NCBI RefSeq assembly: GCF_000018685.1
Contig: NC_010001.1
Span: 4,311,501-4,375,500 of the forward strand
Origin: Lachnoclostridium phytofermentans ISDg
Lineage (GTDB): Bacteria > Bacillota > Clostridia > Lachnospirales > Lachnospiraceae
Reading direction: 5' to 3'
DNA length: 64,000 nucleotides
The position numbers and the translations under genes are program-made. The notes under the pieces are model-generated. The model saw only the letters and a list, made by a program, of their open reading frames with translations. It searched no databases and was not told where the DNA came from. Positions 8,872 to 17,239 of this stretch are shown here, in pieces (the stretch's first letter is position 1; the number at the start of each line of letters is the position of its first letter).

Positions 8872-9992
8872 TTCCTCCAAACAAATCTATTAACATAATC
8901 TGTATATGACAGTATAATTCTTAATACTTTATCCGAAACATTAGGCATGCAATAATCAGATACTTGTCTCAAAATATTTTTTTCCTGTGCTTCCAAAACT
9001 TCAAGTCCTTGTAATATTCTATCTTTACCTAGACCTACCATCATAACTGAAGCCTCTTCCATAGCTTCAGGTCTTTCATGATTTTGTCTAATATTTAGTG
9101 CCTTAAAACCAAGAATAGATGATTCTTCACTTATTGTCCCACTATCACTTAGGACTGCTTTAGCTTTTATTTGCAATTTAATATAATCATTGAATCCTAA
9201 AGGTTTCATTGTATTAACAAGTGAATTAAATACTACTCCCTTTGATTCTATCATCTTTCTAGTTCTTGGATGAGTACTTATTATTACAGGTAATTTGTAT
9301 TTTTCTGCTATTGAATTAATACTATTAACTAACTCGAAAAAGTTCTCTTCAGAATTAATATTTTCTTCTCGGTGAGACGATACAACAAAAAACTTTCCTT
9401 CTGAGAGTTCTAATCTTTCTAATATATCTGATTTTTCAATATCTTCTATTCTTGATTGTATAACTTCATACATTGGGCTTCCAGTCTTTACTATTCTATC
9501 TGCTGGTAAGCCTTCTTTGATTAAATATTCTCTTGCAATATCACTATATGGCATATTAATGTCTGATATATGATCTACGATTTTTCGATTAGTCTCTTCT
9601 GGCACTCTTTGATCAAAACATCTATTACCTGCTTCCATATGAAATATTGGTATATGTCTCCTTTTTGCAGAAATAGCACATAGACAACTATTAGTGTCTC
9701 CAAGTACCAGCAGCGCTTCTGGATTTACTTTTTCAAGTATCGAATCAATCTTTATTAGAATGTTGCCTATCGTTTCTACTGCAGTTCCTGTTGCTGCATT
9801 TAGAAAAAAATCAGGCTTTTTAAGTTTAAAATCATTAAAGAAAACCTCGTTTAATTCATAATCATAATTTTGTCCTGTATGAACAAGTATATGTTCAATA
9901 GCTTCAGATTCTTCCAATTTATTTATAACTGCTGACAATCTTATAATCTCCGGTCTAGTACCAACCACCGTCATTACTTTAAGTTTTCTCAT
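8868..9992 (-). CDS. capG: UDP-N-acetylglucosamine 2-epimerase family, UDP-L-FucNAc-forming (CapG/FnlC/WbjD type)
   Basis: The chosen ATG at 9992 has GGAGG nine bases upstream and gives MRKLKVMTVVGTRPEIIRL, the standard WecB/MnaA-family opening. Further hallmarks are LVHTGQNYDYELNEVFF, VLGDTNSCLCAISAKRR, HMEAGNRCFDQRVPEETNR and SDSGTISEESSILG. A WecB enzyme would make UDP-ManNAc. Here it directly follows CapE- and CapF-like genes, which is the arrangement of the L-FucNAc pathway, where the enzyme epimerises UDP-L-PneNAc at C2 to give UDP-L-FucNAc. The gene starts four bases after the capF-like stop. The specific symbol rests on context. Confidence 0.88.
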   Translation of the reverse strand: MRKLKVMTVVGTRPEIIRLSAVINKLEESEAIEHILVHTGQNYDYELNEVFFNDFKLKKPDFFLNAATGTAVETIGNILIKIDSILEKVNPEALLVLGDTNSCLCAISAKRRHIPIFHMEAGNRCFDQRVPEETNRKIVDHISDINMPYSDIAREYLIKEGLPADRIVKTGSPMYEVIQSRIEDIEKSDILERLELSEGKFFVVSSHREENINSEENFFELVNSINSIAEKYKLPVIISTHPRTRKMIESKGVVFNSLVNTMKPLGFNDYIKLQIKAKAVLSDSGTISEESSILGFKALNIRQNHERPEAMEEASVMMVGLGKDRILQGLEVLEAQEKNILRQVSDYCMPNVSDKVLRIILSYTDYVNRFVWRK

Positions 9993-9996
9993 TTCT

Positions 9997-11106
9997 TTAT
10001 ACCTCCAAATAGTTAGTATCTGGTTTTTCCGGATTAAACACTTCATTTGCCCACATTACTGTAACCATATCAGAGTCACCTTCATTAATTATACTATGAG
10101 TATACCCGACAGGAATATCTAATACCTCAAGTTTCTCGCCCGATACATGATATTCAATTACTTCTTCGCTATCTACTTTTCTAAACTGAATTAAACCATT
10201 TCCTTTAACTACTAAGAATTTTTCATTCTTCGTATTATGCCAGTGATTGCCCTTAATAATCCCTGGCTTAGATATATTAATTGACACTTGTCCTCTTTCT
10301 GGGGTTTTTATAAACTCAGTAAAAGAACCTCTACTATCTATGTTCATCTTTAATAAATACTTAAATTGATCTTTAGGTAAATAGCTTAAATAAGTACTAT
10401 AAAGTTTTTTTTCGAATTCATTAGCCATATTAGGAACCATTAAGTTAACTCTAGATTCTTTAAAGGATCTAATCAGTTCTACAATTTTCCCAAGTGTTAC
10501 TGTATGTATCACTGGAACCATACAATATTTATCTATTTTATTCTCTTTCCCCTCTATTGCATTAATAAATTCATCCACAACATCATCAATATAGACTAAA
10601 TTCATTACAACTGTTGGATCATTAACTATAATCTCCAAATCATTTGCTATATTGTTACAGAAAGTTGCAACAGCACTATTATAATTAGGTCTACACCATT
10701 TTCCAAAAACATTAGGTAGTCTATATATTAATACTTTACTGTTATTATCTTTTTCATATGCATAAAGCTCTTCTTCTGCAGCTTTTTTACTTCTTCCATA
10801 AGGGTTATCTAGTTCAGCTTGTATAGAAGAAGTTATCAGAATTGGTGATCTATTACCGTTTTCTCTTAATTTCCCAAGAAGTATTGATGTAAAGCCAAAG
10901 TTACCCTTCATAAATTCTTCATCAGTTTCTGGTCTATTTATTCCAGCAAGATGAAATACAAAGTCACACTCTTTCGTATAATGATCAAGAAGAGATATAT
11001 CTGTATCTTGATCAAATTCTAGAATATCTTCATACTTTCTGTTTCTTAACTCAGCTATTAAATTCTTTCCAATGAAACCTTTTGCACCAGTTACTAATAT
11101 TTTCAT
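9997..11106 (-). CDS. capF: Bifunctional epimerase/reductase with C-terminal cupin (CapF/FnlB/WbjC type)
   Basis: 369 residues in two parts. Residues 1-240 form an extended SDR with the NAD(P) motif TGAKGFIGKN and a Tyr-x3-Lys (YGRSKKAAEEE). The C-terminal ~120 residues form a cupin with metal-type ligands (GNHWHNTKNEKFLVVKG). This fusion is specific for CapF/FnlB/WbjC, which acts on the 4-keto product of CapE: C3 epimerisation by the cupin and 4-keto reduction by the SDR. The ATG (11104-11106) shares a base with the upstream stop (TAATG), and GGGAG is correctly spaced. It is the second enzyme of UDP-L-FucNAc synthesis. Confidence 0.93.
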   Translation of the reverse strand: MKILVTGAKGFIGKNLIAELRNRKYEDILEFDQDTDISLLDHYTKECDFVFHLAGINRPETDEEFMKGNFGFTSILLGKLRENGNRSPILITSSIQAELDNPYGRSKKAAEEELYAYEKDNNSKVLIYRLPNVFGKWCRPNYNSAVATFCNNIANDLEIIVNDPTVVMNLVYIDDVVDEFINAIEGKENKIDKYCMVPVIHTVTLGKIVELIRSFKESRVNLMVPNMANEFEKKLYSTYLSYLPKDQFKYLLKMNIDSRGSFTEFIKTPERGQVSINISKPGIIKGNHWHNTKNEKFLVVKGNGLIQFRKVDSEEVIEYHVSGEKLEVLDIPVGYTHSIINEGDSDMVTVMWANEVFNPEKPDTNYLEV

Positions 11107-12128
11107 TATCGGTTCTCCCAAGCTTCTATTTCTTCTCTTATATAGGATAATGTTAATAATTTTTCTTTCGTCTGTTCTATAGTAAGTAGCTGCGTATTAT
11201 TAGAATTAAATTCAGATAATTTTTCTCTTCCTTGATCTCCAACTTTAAAATACTTATCATAATTTAAATCTCGTTTATCTGCAGGAACACGATAAAAGTT
11301 GCCCATATCTATTGCATGTGCACACTCTTCATTAGTTAATAATGTTTCATACATTTTTTCTCCATGGCGTATTCCTATAGTTTTTATTTCGTTATCGACA
11401 TTAAACAATTCTTTTATTGCTTGAGCCAAGACTCCGATAGTTGTTGCCGGTGCCTTTTGAACCATAATATCTCCACTTTCAGCATGGTGAAAAGCGAATA
11501 TAACCAACTCAACAGCCTCTTCTAAGCTCATAATAAATCGAGTCATTGTGGGTTCTGTCACAGTAAGTGGTTGTCCAGCTTTTATTTGTTCTATAAATAA
11601 TGGTATTACAGATCCCCTTGAGCACATTACATTACCATAACGAGTTCCACATATTAACGTTTTGTTTGGATCTACTGTTCTCGACTTCGCTACAAAAACC
11701 TTTTCCATCATAGCCTTCGACGTCCCCATGGCATTGACAGGATAAGCTGCTTTATCTGTGGATAAACAGATTACCTTTTTCACTCCCTCTTCTATACAAG
11801 CTGTTAATACATTGTCTGTACCTATGATGTTAGTCTTTACTGCTTCCATCGGAAAAAATTCGCATGATGGTACTTGCTTTAAAGCTGCAGCTTGAAAAAC
11901 ATAATCAACACCATGCATAGCATTTTTAATGCTTTGTAAATCCCTGACATCTCCTATGTAATATTTAATTTTATCATTATTATATTTATGTCGCATATCA
12001 TCTTGTTTCTTTTCATCTCTAGAGAATATGCGAATCTCTTTTATGTCGGTATTAAGAAATCTCTCAAGCACAGCATTACCAAAGGAGCCTGTTCCACCAG
12101 TTATTAATAAAGTTTTTTCTTTAAACAT
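11106..12128 (-). CDS. capE: UDP-GlcNAc 4,6-dehydratase / 5-epimerase (CapE/FnlA/WbjB type)
   Basis: Soluble short-form SDR of the polysaccharide biosynthesis family, 340 residues from the ATG at 12128, which follows GGAGGG. The NAD site is LLITGGTGSFGNAVLERF; the catalytic region includes STDKAAYPVNAMGTSKAMMEK and CGTRYGNVMCSRGSVIP. The C-terminus IGIRHGEKMYETLLT is typical. CapE-type enzymes both dehydrate UDP-GlcNAc and epimerise C5, starting the route to UDP-L-FucNAc. The tight 12128-9992-8868 order matches capEFG and fnlABC. FlaA1/PseB enzymes are close homologues; the downstream CapF-type fusion decides the call. Confidence 0.93.
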   Translation of the reverse strand: MFKEKTLLITGGTGSFGNAVLERFLNTDIKEIRIFSRDEKKQDDMRHKYNNDKIKYYIGDVRDLQSIKNAMHGVDYVFQAAALKQVPSCEFFPMEAVKTNIIGTDNVLTACIEEGVKKVICLSTDKAAYPVNAMGTSKAMMEKVFVAKSRTVDPNKTLICGTRYGNVMCSRGSVIPLFIEQIKAGQPLTVTEPTMTRFIMSLEEAVELVIFAFHHAESGDIMVQKAPATTIGVLAQAIKELFNVDNEIKTIGIRHGEKMYETLLTNEECAHAIDMGNFYRVPADKRDLNYDKYFKVGDQGREKLSEFNSNNTQLLTIEQTKEKLLTLSYIREEIEAWENR

Positions 12129-12150
12129 TTGTTTCCCTCCGTTACTTACA

Positions 12151-13386
12151 TTAATCAAAATAGTAATCCATTTCATTTAATAACTCAATTTTGCTAAAAT
12201 TATTATTGTAGTAATTACATGAATTTTTACCTAATTGAATCAATTCATTTGATGTTTTTTCTAACATCAGCATAATGTTTTTACTTAATTCTATTTCATC
12301 TCCTGGAGAACTACACAAACCTGCATTAGCTTCCGTTATTATATTTTGTGATTCCCCCTCAGCAGATGCAAGAATAGCTATTCCACAAGCCATATATGAT
12401 TGAAGTTTTGCAGGAATTGTTTTTTCAAACAACGGACTTTTTATTAAGCAAAGAAATGCTGCATCACTCGCTGCTATAATTTCAGGTATCCGAGTGCTTG
12501 GCTGCTTAGGAATAAAATTAAACATTTCTGAAACATTATAATCACTTACTAGATTTATCAAAGTTTCTTTATATCTACCATCTCCAACTATGTTAAATCT
12601 TACTTTTCTTTTTAGTTCCTTATTCTTTAAAACACGTGCTGTTTTAGGTAATATATCCAATCCTTGAGCGGCACCAATATTTCCTGCAAACGTTATATTA
12701 AACGCACCGTCGTTAGGAATTTCACTGACACTTGTTTTTCCCATAGGATAGTAATAATCTTCCGCATATTGCGGCCAATATTTTATTTTATCTTTCGGAA
12801 CACCTCTAACTTCAATAGCTGTAATAAAGCTTTTAGAAGTTGTAAAAACGTTTGTACAACGGTGATATATATAATCAACCATCTTACCAATAGCACCAAT
12901 AATTTTTCTATTAGATATTCCAGTTATAATTTCAACATTTTCTGGCCATAAATCTTGAACATATAGGTAACATGGTATTTTTTTCTTTTTTGAGTACCAT
13001 ACTCCTGGTAAAGCCTGTGTCATTGGTGAAACTTCAAAAATAAACACATAATCCGCTTTTACTTTAGTGAAATTTTTCCAAATAAATCCTGATGCGACAA
13101 AAGAAAAATAATTCATAGCAAGCATTATTGAATTATTACCCCGTGGAATTAATGGAATTCTAATAATATCCATACCATTATAAACTTCTTTTCTCTTTTT
13201 CGTTAAACCATACCCTTTATAATACTTACCATGAGGATAATTAGGAATACCTGTTACAACTGTAACTTTATATCCCCTTTTTACCCATTCGGAACAAATA
13301 TCATTTATTCGAAACTGTTCAGGGTAGAAATATTGTGATATAACTAGAATATGTTTCTGCAACTTATTATCCACCCTTCTACTCAA
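12151..13386 (-). CDS. GT4 glycosyltransferase, WbuB/CapL-like (probable L-FucNAc transferase)
   Basis: About 405-411 residues. The N-terminal part HILVISQYFYPEQFRINDI, TVVTGIPNYPHGKYYKGYG and YVQDLWPENV is the signature of the WbuB subgroup of GT-B enzymes. The C-terminal donor-binding part contains TFAGNIGAAQGLDILPKTA and IPAKLQSYMACGIAILASA. The open frame begins at a TTG at 13386 overlapping the previous stop. A TTG at 13362 lies eight bases after AAGGGTGG and gives MQKHILVISQ, so it may be the real start. WbuB is encoded beside fnlABC in E. coli O26, and CapL beside capEFG in S. aureus, which supports L-FucNAc as donor sugar by inference. Confidence 0.87.
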   Translation of the reverse strand: MSRRVDNKLQKHILVISQYFYPEQFRINDICSEWVKRGYKVTVVTGIPNYPHGKYYKGYGLTKKRKEVYNGMDIIRIPLIPRGNNSIMLAMNYFSFVASGFIWKNFTKVKADYVFIFEVSPMTQALPGVWYSKKKKIPCYLYVQDLWPENVEIITGISNRKIIGAIGKMVDYIYHRCTNVFTTSKSFITAIEVRGVPKDKIKYWPQYAEDYYYPMGKTSVSEIPNDGAFNITFAGNIGAAQGLDILPKTARVLKNKELKRKVRFNIVGDGRYKETLINLVSDYNVSEMFNFIPKQPSTRIPEIIAASDAAFLCLIKSPLFEKTIPAKLQSYMACGIAILASAEGESQNIITEANAGLCSSPGDEIELSKNIMLMLEKTSNELIQLGKNSCNYYNNNFSKIELLNEMDYYFD

Positions 13387-14240
13387 ATTTCAGTAGTCTT
13401 AATTGAATCTTTCAGATCCCTAATTTGATAATCTTCCTTATATTCACTCATACTATGATCGTAAACTAAATTACCAAACACTTTATTTATAATTATAATT
13501 TTATTACTCATTATTTTTAACATCCAATTGAATACTTTTACCAATTTAATTTTCTTTCCATGAGCTTCAGCTACTAGCTTTACCATTTCACTAGTTTTAA
13601 CATACTCACTATTTTGCGGAAAAAATAGCCCACTTTCTTCATTAATTATCATTAACCTGATAAATTCACAAAGATTATCTATATGTAACATGCTTCTTTC
13701 ATTATCTATATCTGGGAAAATAGGAAGTTTACGAGCTGCTTTCGCCAACTTTGGATAATTCCCTTTTGATCCTCTCCCATATATCATAGGTGGTCTAAGG
13801 ATCACAATCTTAAATTTATCATCTTCTAACGATTTAATACTTTCTTCAGCTTGCAGCTTACTATTTCCATAGGCATTACTAGGTGATGGCACAGTTCTTA
13901 TATCAATGACCTTTTTAAAACAACTACTATCACCATATACAATGATACTACTCATAAAAAGAAATTGCTTCACGCCTTGATCTTTTGCCTTTTGGGCAAT
14001 TTTTATTGTTAAATCGCGATTCACTTTATAATATAAGTCTTCTAAGTTAGGGTCTGATGAAACATGAGCTATTCCAGCAACATGAAATACAACATCATAA
14101 TATGAAAAATCTATTTCAGTCCATAAATCATTTCTCGTATCTACTGTTTCAATGAAATAATCATCTGGATACTGGGATATCCATTTTTCAAAGCTTGTCC
14201 CTATATAGCTATTAGCTCCTGTAATAAGTATTTTTTTCAT
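13383..14240 (-). CDS. NAD-dependent epimerase/ketoreductase (CapN/WbpV-like SDR)
   Basis: 285-residue extended SDR: KKILITGANSYIGTSF at the N-terminus, VVFHVAGIAHV, FMSSIIVYGD, and YGNSKLQAEESI carrying the catalytic Tyr-x3-Lys. PPMIYGRGSKGNYPKLAK and a substrate-pocket HIDNLCEFI follow. The length and these motifs are those of the CapN/WbpV/GnU group, which reduce a 4-keto-6-deoxy sugar to UDP-D-FucNAc or D-QuiNAc. It overlaps the upstream initiating transferase by four bases (ATGA), so both are made together, as in the capM-capN pair of S. aureus. A plain UDP-GlcNAc 4-epimerase is the alternative. Confidence 0.82.
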   Translation of the reverse strand: MKKILITGANSYIGTSFEKWISQYPDDYFIETVDTRNDLWTEIDFSYYDVVFHVAGIAHVSSDPNLEDLYYKVNRDLTIKIAQKAKDQGVKQFLFMSSIIVYGDSSCFKKVIDIRTVPSPSNAYGNSKLQAEESIKSLEDDKFKIVILRPPMIYGRGSKGNYPKLAKAARKLPIFPDIDNERSMLHIDNLCEFIRLMIINEESGLFFPQNSEYVKTSEMVKLVAEAHGKKIKLVKVFNWMLKIMSNKIIIINKVFGNLVYDHSMSEYKEDYQIRDLKDSIKTTEI

Positions 14241-14872
14241 TGTCCAGCCGTCTCCTTATTAACAGTTTTTCGATGCCCTAATGTTCCTGTTCCACCTTCA
14301 ACAACGCCATCTCTTTTTAAAACTGCTATAAATGTTCCAAAGAAGCATTTCACATCCATTGAAAACCCAATTTTATTAACATACTCACCATCTAATTTTG
14401 CTTTTACATCAATAGGGAGTTCATCTCTTCCATTAATTTGTGCCCATCCAGTAAGTCCCGGTAATATATTATTAGCACCAAATTTATCTCGCTCATCAAT
14501 TAAATCATATTGATTCCAGAGTGCTGGCCTAGGTCCAATAATACTCATATCACCTTTAATTATGTTAAAAATTTGTGGTAACTCATCTAAACTTGTTTTT
14601 CTTAAGAACTTACCAACTCTTGTAATCCAATAATCTGGATTTTCTAACATATGTGTAGGAGTATCCTTTGGAGTATCTATCCTCATAGTTCGAAACTTTA
14701 ATATATTAAAATAGCTTTTATGTCTACCAACTCTTTTCTGCTTAAATAAAACTGGTCCTCTTGAATCAATTTTAATAGCAATTATTAAAATCAAGAATAA
14801 TGGAGATAATAATATAAGTGCTATTAATGAAATAATAGAATCCATTAATCTTTTAATTTTCAAATAAAACAT
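14237..14872 (-). CDS. Initiating phosphoglycosyltransferase (CapM/WbpL-adjacent PglC-type sugar transferase)
   Basis: 211 residues from the ATG at 14872, chosen because AAAGGGA precedes it; the frame is open to 14932. One N-terminal membrane helix is followed by the bacterial sugar transferase domain: KFRTMR, the RKTSLDELPQIFNIIKGDMS catalytic block with the Asp-Glu dyad, IGPRP and LPGLTGWAQINGRDELP. The lack of extra N-terminal helices makes it a monotopic PglC/WecA-independent type that moves a sugar-1-phosphate onto undecaprenyl phosphate. It is the first gene of the capsule operon, so it should start the repeat unit, likely with D-FucNAc or D-QuiNAc given the neighbouring SDR. Confidence 0.92.
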   Translation of the reverse strand: MFYLKIKRLMDSIISLIALILLSPLFLILIIAIKIDSRGPVLFKQKRVGRHKSYFNILKFRTMRIDTPKDTPTHMLENPDYWITRVGKFLRKTSLDELPQIFNIIKGDMSIIGPRPALWNQYDLIDERDKFGANNILPGLTGWAQINGRDELPIDVKAKLDGEYVNKIGFSMDVKCFFGTFIAVLKRDGVVEGGTGTLGHRKTVNKETAGQ

Positions 14873-15561
14873 AATTATGTATTCCCTTTCACTTTTTACT
14901 AGTAACATAACCTTTGATGATGACTCAAACATAGCAGCAATTTCGGTAGATACAACGTTAACTAATTATTAATTACTAATATCTTGACTTTTAATTATAT
15001 AAGTTGGACCATCATTGGATGCAATTTATTTTTCATAAACTATGATAAATACAAGAAAAAATCGCAGATATTTACAATTTCACTTACTTATTTCTTTTTT
15101 GAAATGGAATGAGCCGACTGTTAATTGTTATGAAGTTCTCTATATAGAAATTAATAACTTATGGGTATTGGATATGATAAGTAAAAGCGTCTATACCGTT
15201 TCAATATATATTCTATCTATCTTTGGTAAATTAAAGTCAAATCTTTATCACTTGTTTCCACATGATTATTAGTGTAGCATCTTTGATAAATTAAAGCAAT
15301 AAGTAGCAGACAAAAAATACAATATTTACATACATTATCCCGAATTATTTATCATAGTTCAGCCAAGATGCTTCGCAGCGTATAGTTACTATTTTTCGAT
15401 CTTTTTAATGCTTTACTTTATAGAATGAAGTCATAATAATAAAGAAAGAGTCTCTCATTGGGTATATTTTTCTACCTCACAAATCTCAAACCAAGGAGAA
15501 ACCCTTTTCTTTAGTTTATGTTTGCTTCAGTCAGAAAGCAACATTGAGACCAAATATAGTA
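14873..15561 (-). other. Long AT-rich leader region of the capsule operon with a duplicated 18-mer
   Basis: About 690 bases without a convincing gene. An open frame at 15042-15272 on the plus strand has no ribosome site. The 18-mer ATCTTTG(G/A)TAAATTAAAG occurs at 15219-15236 and again at 15279-15296, exactly 60 bp apart with one mismatch. No clear -35/-10 pair was found on the minus strand, so the operon promoter is not placed. The duplicated 18-mer may be a regulator site or a remnant of recombination. Confidence 0.45.
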
Positions 15562-16893
15562 TTAGATTAGCGATTCTAATTTTTTCATCTCTTGCGCTTT
15601 GGTCTGCGGTAAAACATGCGTATACAAATCCAACGTCATTGTAATACTGCTATGCCCTAATATCTCCTGAACAACCTTTGGTGGAATACCATTCTCAAGA
15701 GCTCTCGTCGCAAAAGTATGACGTAAAGCATGGGGTGTAAAATAATCAAACTTCTCTTCCAGGAGTTTCTCTTGTCTAATTGACTTCTTTGAATAATACT
15801 TCTCATTAATACCATCCACAATATGAACAAGTTGCTGTCTAATATGCTGACCCGAGAATGGTTTGCCATCTTCTCTCAAGAAAACCAAGTCTTCTAGTCC
15901 TTCTATCGGTTTCCAATCAATCCCCATTGAAAGCTTATGTTCCTTTTGAATAATTCGATATCTCTTTAACATCAATTCCATATTGTCTAATAGTGGAATG
16001 CTCCGAGTACTTTTATCTGTTTTGGGTGTATCCTTATAATATTCCATACCCTTCCTTGTACACTTTAATGTTCCACGGACAGTTACCTCTTTTTTATTAA
16101 AATCAACATCACACCATTCTAAACCTGTAACCTCTCCAACCCTTAGCCCTGTAGCTAATGATAAGCGTACTACTGGCTCTAATTCATGCCCTGTAATTTC
16201 TTTTAATAATATCTCTTGTTCCTTTAATGTAAGTACTCTTCTTTCTTTCTTCCTTTCTGCTCTAGGTAAAGTTGTAAAATCAACTGGATTCTTTTTAATT
16301 AATTCATTCTTTAGGGCTTGCTTAAACATAGCACCAAGCAGAACATGAATAAGTGAAATTGTAGATTTCGAATAACCATTTCTGGATAGATCATTATACA
16401 ATTTCTGAATATGCTCTCCACGAATATCTTTTATTAATCTCTTACCTAATTCTGGTTTCACATAATAAAGATACATACACTCGTAACTCTCCACTGTACC
16501 CTGTTTCACTGTCATTGACTTGTACTCATTTATCCATGTCTCATACCAAGCATTTAATGAAATTCTTTCTTCCTTTGCGTAGATACCATGTTGTATCTCA
16601 TATTTTGCATTATTTAGTCTTTCCTCAAGTTCTTTTACATCTCTACCATATAAACAATATCGATGTCCCTCATAAGTATATCTAGCTTGATAACGGCCGT
16701 CAGAACACCTAGTAATTCCCTTAGGCAAATTCAATGACTTTTTTTCATTCTGTTCTTTCTTAATTTCTTTCTTGCTTTCTTTCTTGTTCAGTACCTCCTT
16801 ATTACCTTGCAGACTTTCCACACCTAATTTTCTTTCCATTTTTTTTAATTCTTCTTTTTTTCTCATCTGTACTTTTTCAACTCCTTCTTCCAT
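15562..16893 (-). CDS. Tyrosine recombinase (phage-type integrase)
   Basis: 443 residues. Residues 1-55 are a Lys/Glu-rich charged leader. Residues 60-110 form an AP2-like/arm-binding N-domain (KGITRCSDGRYQARYTYEG), 110-205 the core-binding SAM-like domain, and 220-440 the catalytic domain. All catalytic residues are visible: Arg251 in ATGLRVGE, a Lys near 291-294, His388 and Arg391 in HALRHTF, His414 in LGHSS and Tyr424 in LDLYTHV. AGAAAGGTG precedes the ATG. No excisionase, phage or conjugation genes are adjacent, so it looks like the leftover or autonomous end of an integrative element bordering the polysaccharide locus. Confidence 0.92.
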   Translation of the reverse strand: MEEGVEKVQMRKKEELKKMERKLGVESLQGNKEVLNKKESKKEIKKEQNEKKSLNLPKGITRCSDGRYQARYTYEGHRYCLYGRDVKELEERLNNAKYEIQHGIYAKEERISLNAWYETWINEYKSMTVKQGTVESYECMYLYYVKPELGKRLIKDIRGEHIQKLYNDLSRNGYSKSTISLIHVLLGAMFKQALKNELIKKNPVDFTTLPRAERKKERRVLTLKEQEILLKEITGHELEPVVRLSLATGLRVGEVTGLEWCDVDFNKKEVTVRGTLKCTRKGMEYYKDTPKTDKSTRSIPLLDNMELMLKRYRIIQKEHKLSMGIDWKPIEGLEDLVFLREDGKPFSGQHIRQQLVHIVDGINEKYYSKKSIRQEKLLEEKFDYFTPHALRHTFATRALENGIPPKVVQEILGHSSITMTLDLYTHVLPQTKAQEMKKLESLI

Positions 16894-16994
16894 TTTTCAC
16901 CTTTCTCCTATATGAGGAATTCAATCCAAGTTTTAGTGATCAAACTTAGTTCAAATCAAAAGATGCATCATCTAATCTTTCGTAGGCCTAGCTT

Positions 16995-17047
16995 TGATGC
17001 CACTTTTTTTCCTATGACTGGCATCATATGGCATCAGTCTGGCATCA
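16995..17047. repeat. Phased TGGCATCA repeats upstream of the integrase gene (candidate arm-type sites)
   Basis: TGGCATCA occurs at 17019-17026, 17029-17036 and 17040-17047, i.e. at 10- and 11-bp steps, one helical turn each. The inverted copy TGATGCCA lies at 16995-17002 and a 7-base GATGCCA at 17149-17155. Such clusters next to an integrase gene are typical of arm-type binding sites. The function is inferred from position and phasing. The rest of the 345-base gap 16894-17239 contains the upstream region of the Ig-like protein gene. Confidence 0.55.
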
Positions 17048-17130
17048 TTGCATTAAATCATCAAATATTTTTTATGAAATTTCTCTTGATTCTACTAACT
17101 TAGAGATATTTTATGTATTTATCTGATAAC

Positions 17131-17148
17131 TTAATACATCATTAACAA
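17131..17148 (+). promoter_or_regulatory. Shared upstream element TTAATACATCATTAACAA, copy 1
   Basis: This 18-mer is about 90 bases upstream of the Ig-like protein start at 17240. The identical sequence, in the same orientation relative to the gene, precedes the paralogue at 22196. It contains TTAAT-N5-ATTAA dyad symmetry. A regulator site common to both genes is the simplest reading. Confidence 0.5.
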
Positions 17149-17239
17149 GATGCCAGAAAGTACATGATTTGGTAATCAAAACACAAGAAATTGCAGAGTA
17201 AATATAAGAAAAAACACATATACTAGGAGGAAGAAGAAA

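Noticed and set aside
15042..15272. Open frame of 76 codons on the plus strand in the capsule leader
   Set aside because: No ribosome binding site, AT-driven composition, no recognisable motif; treated as non-coding.
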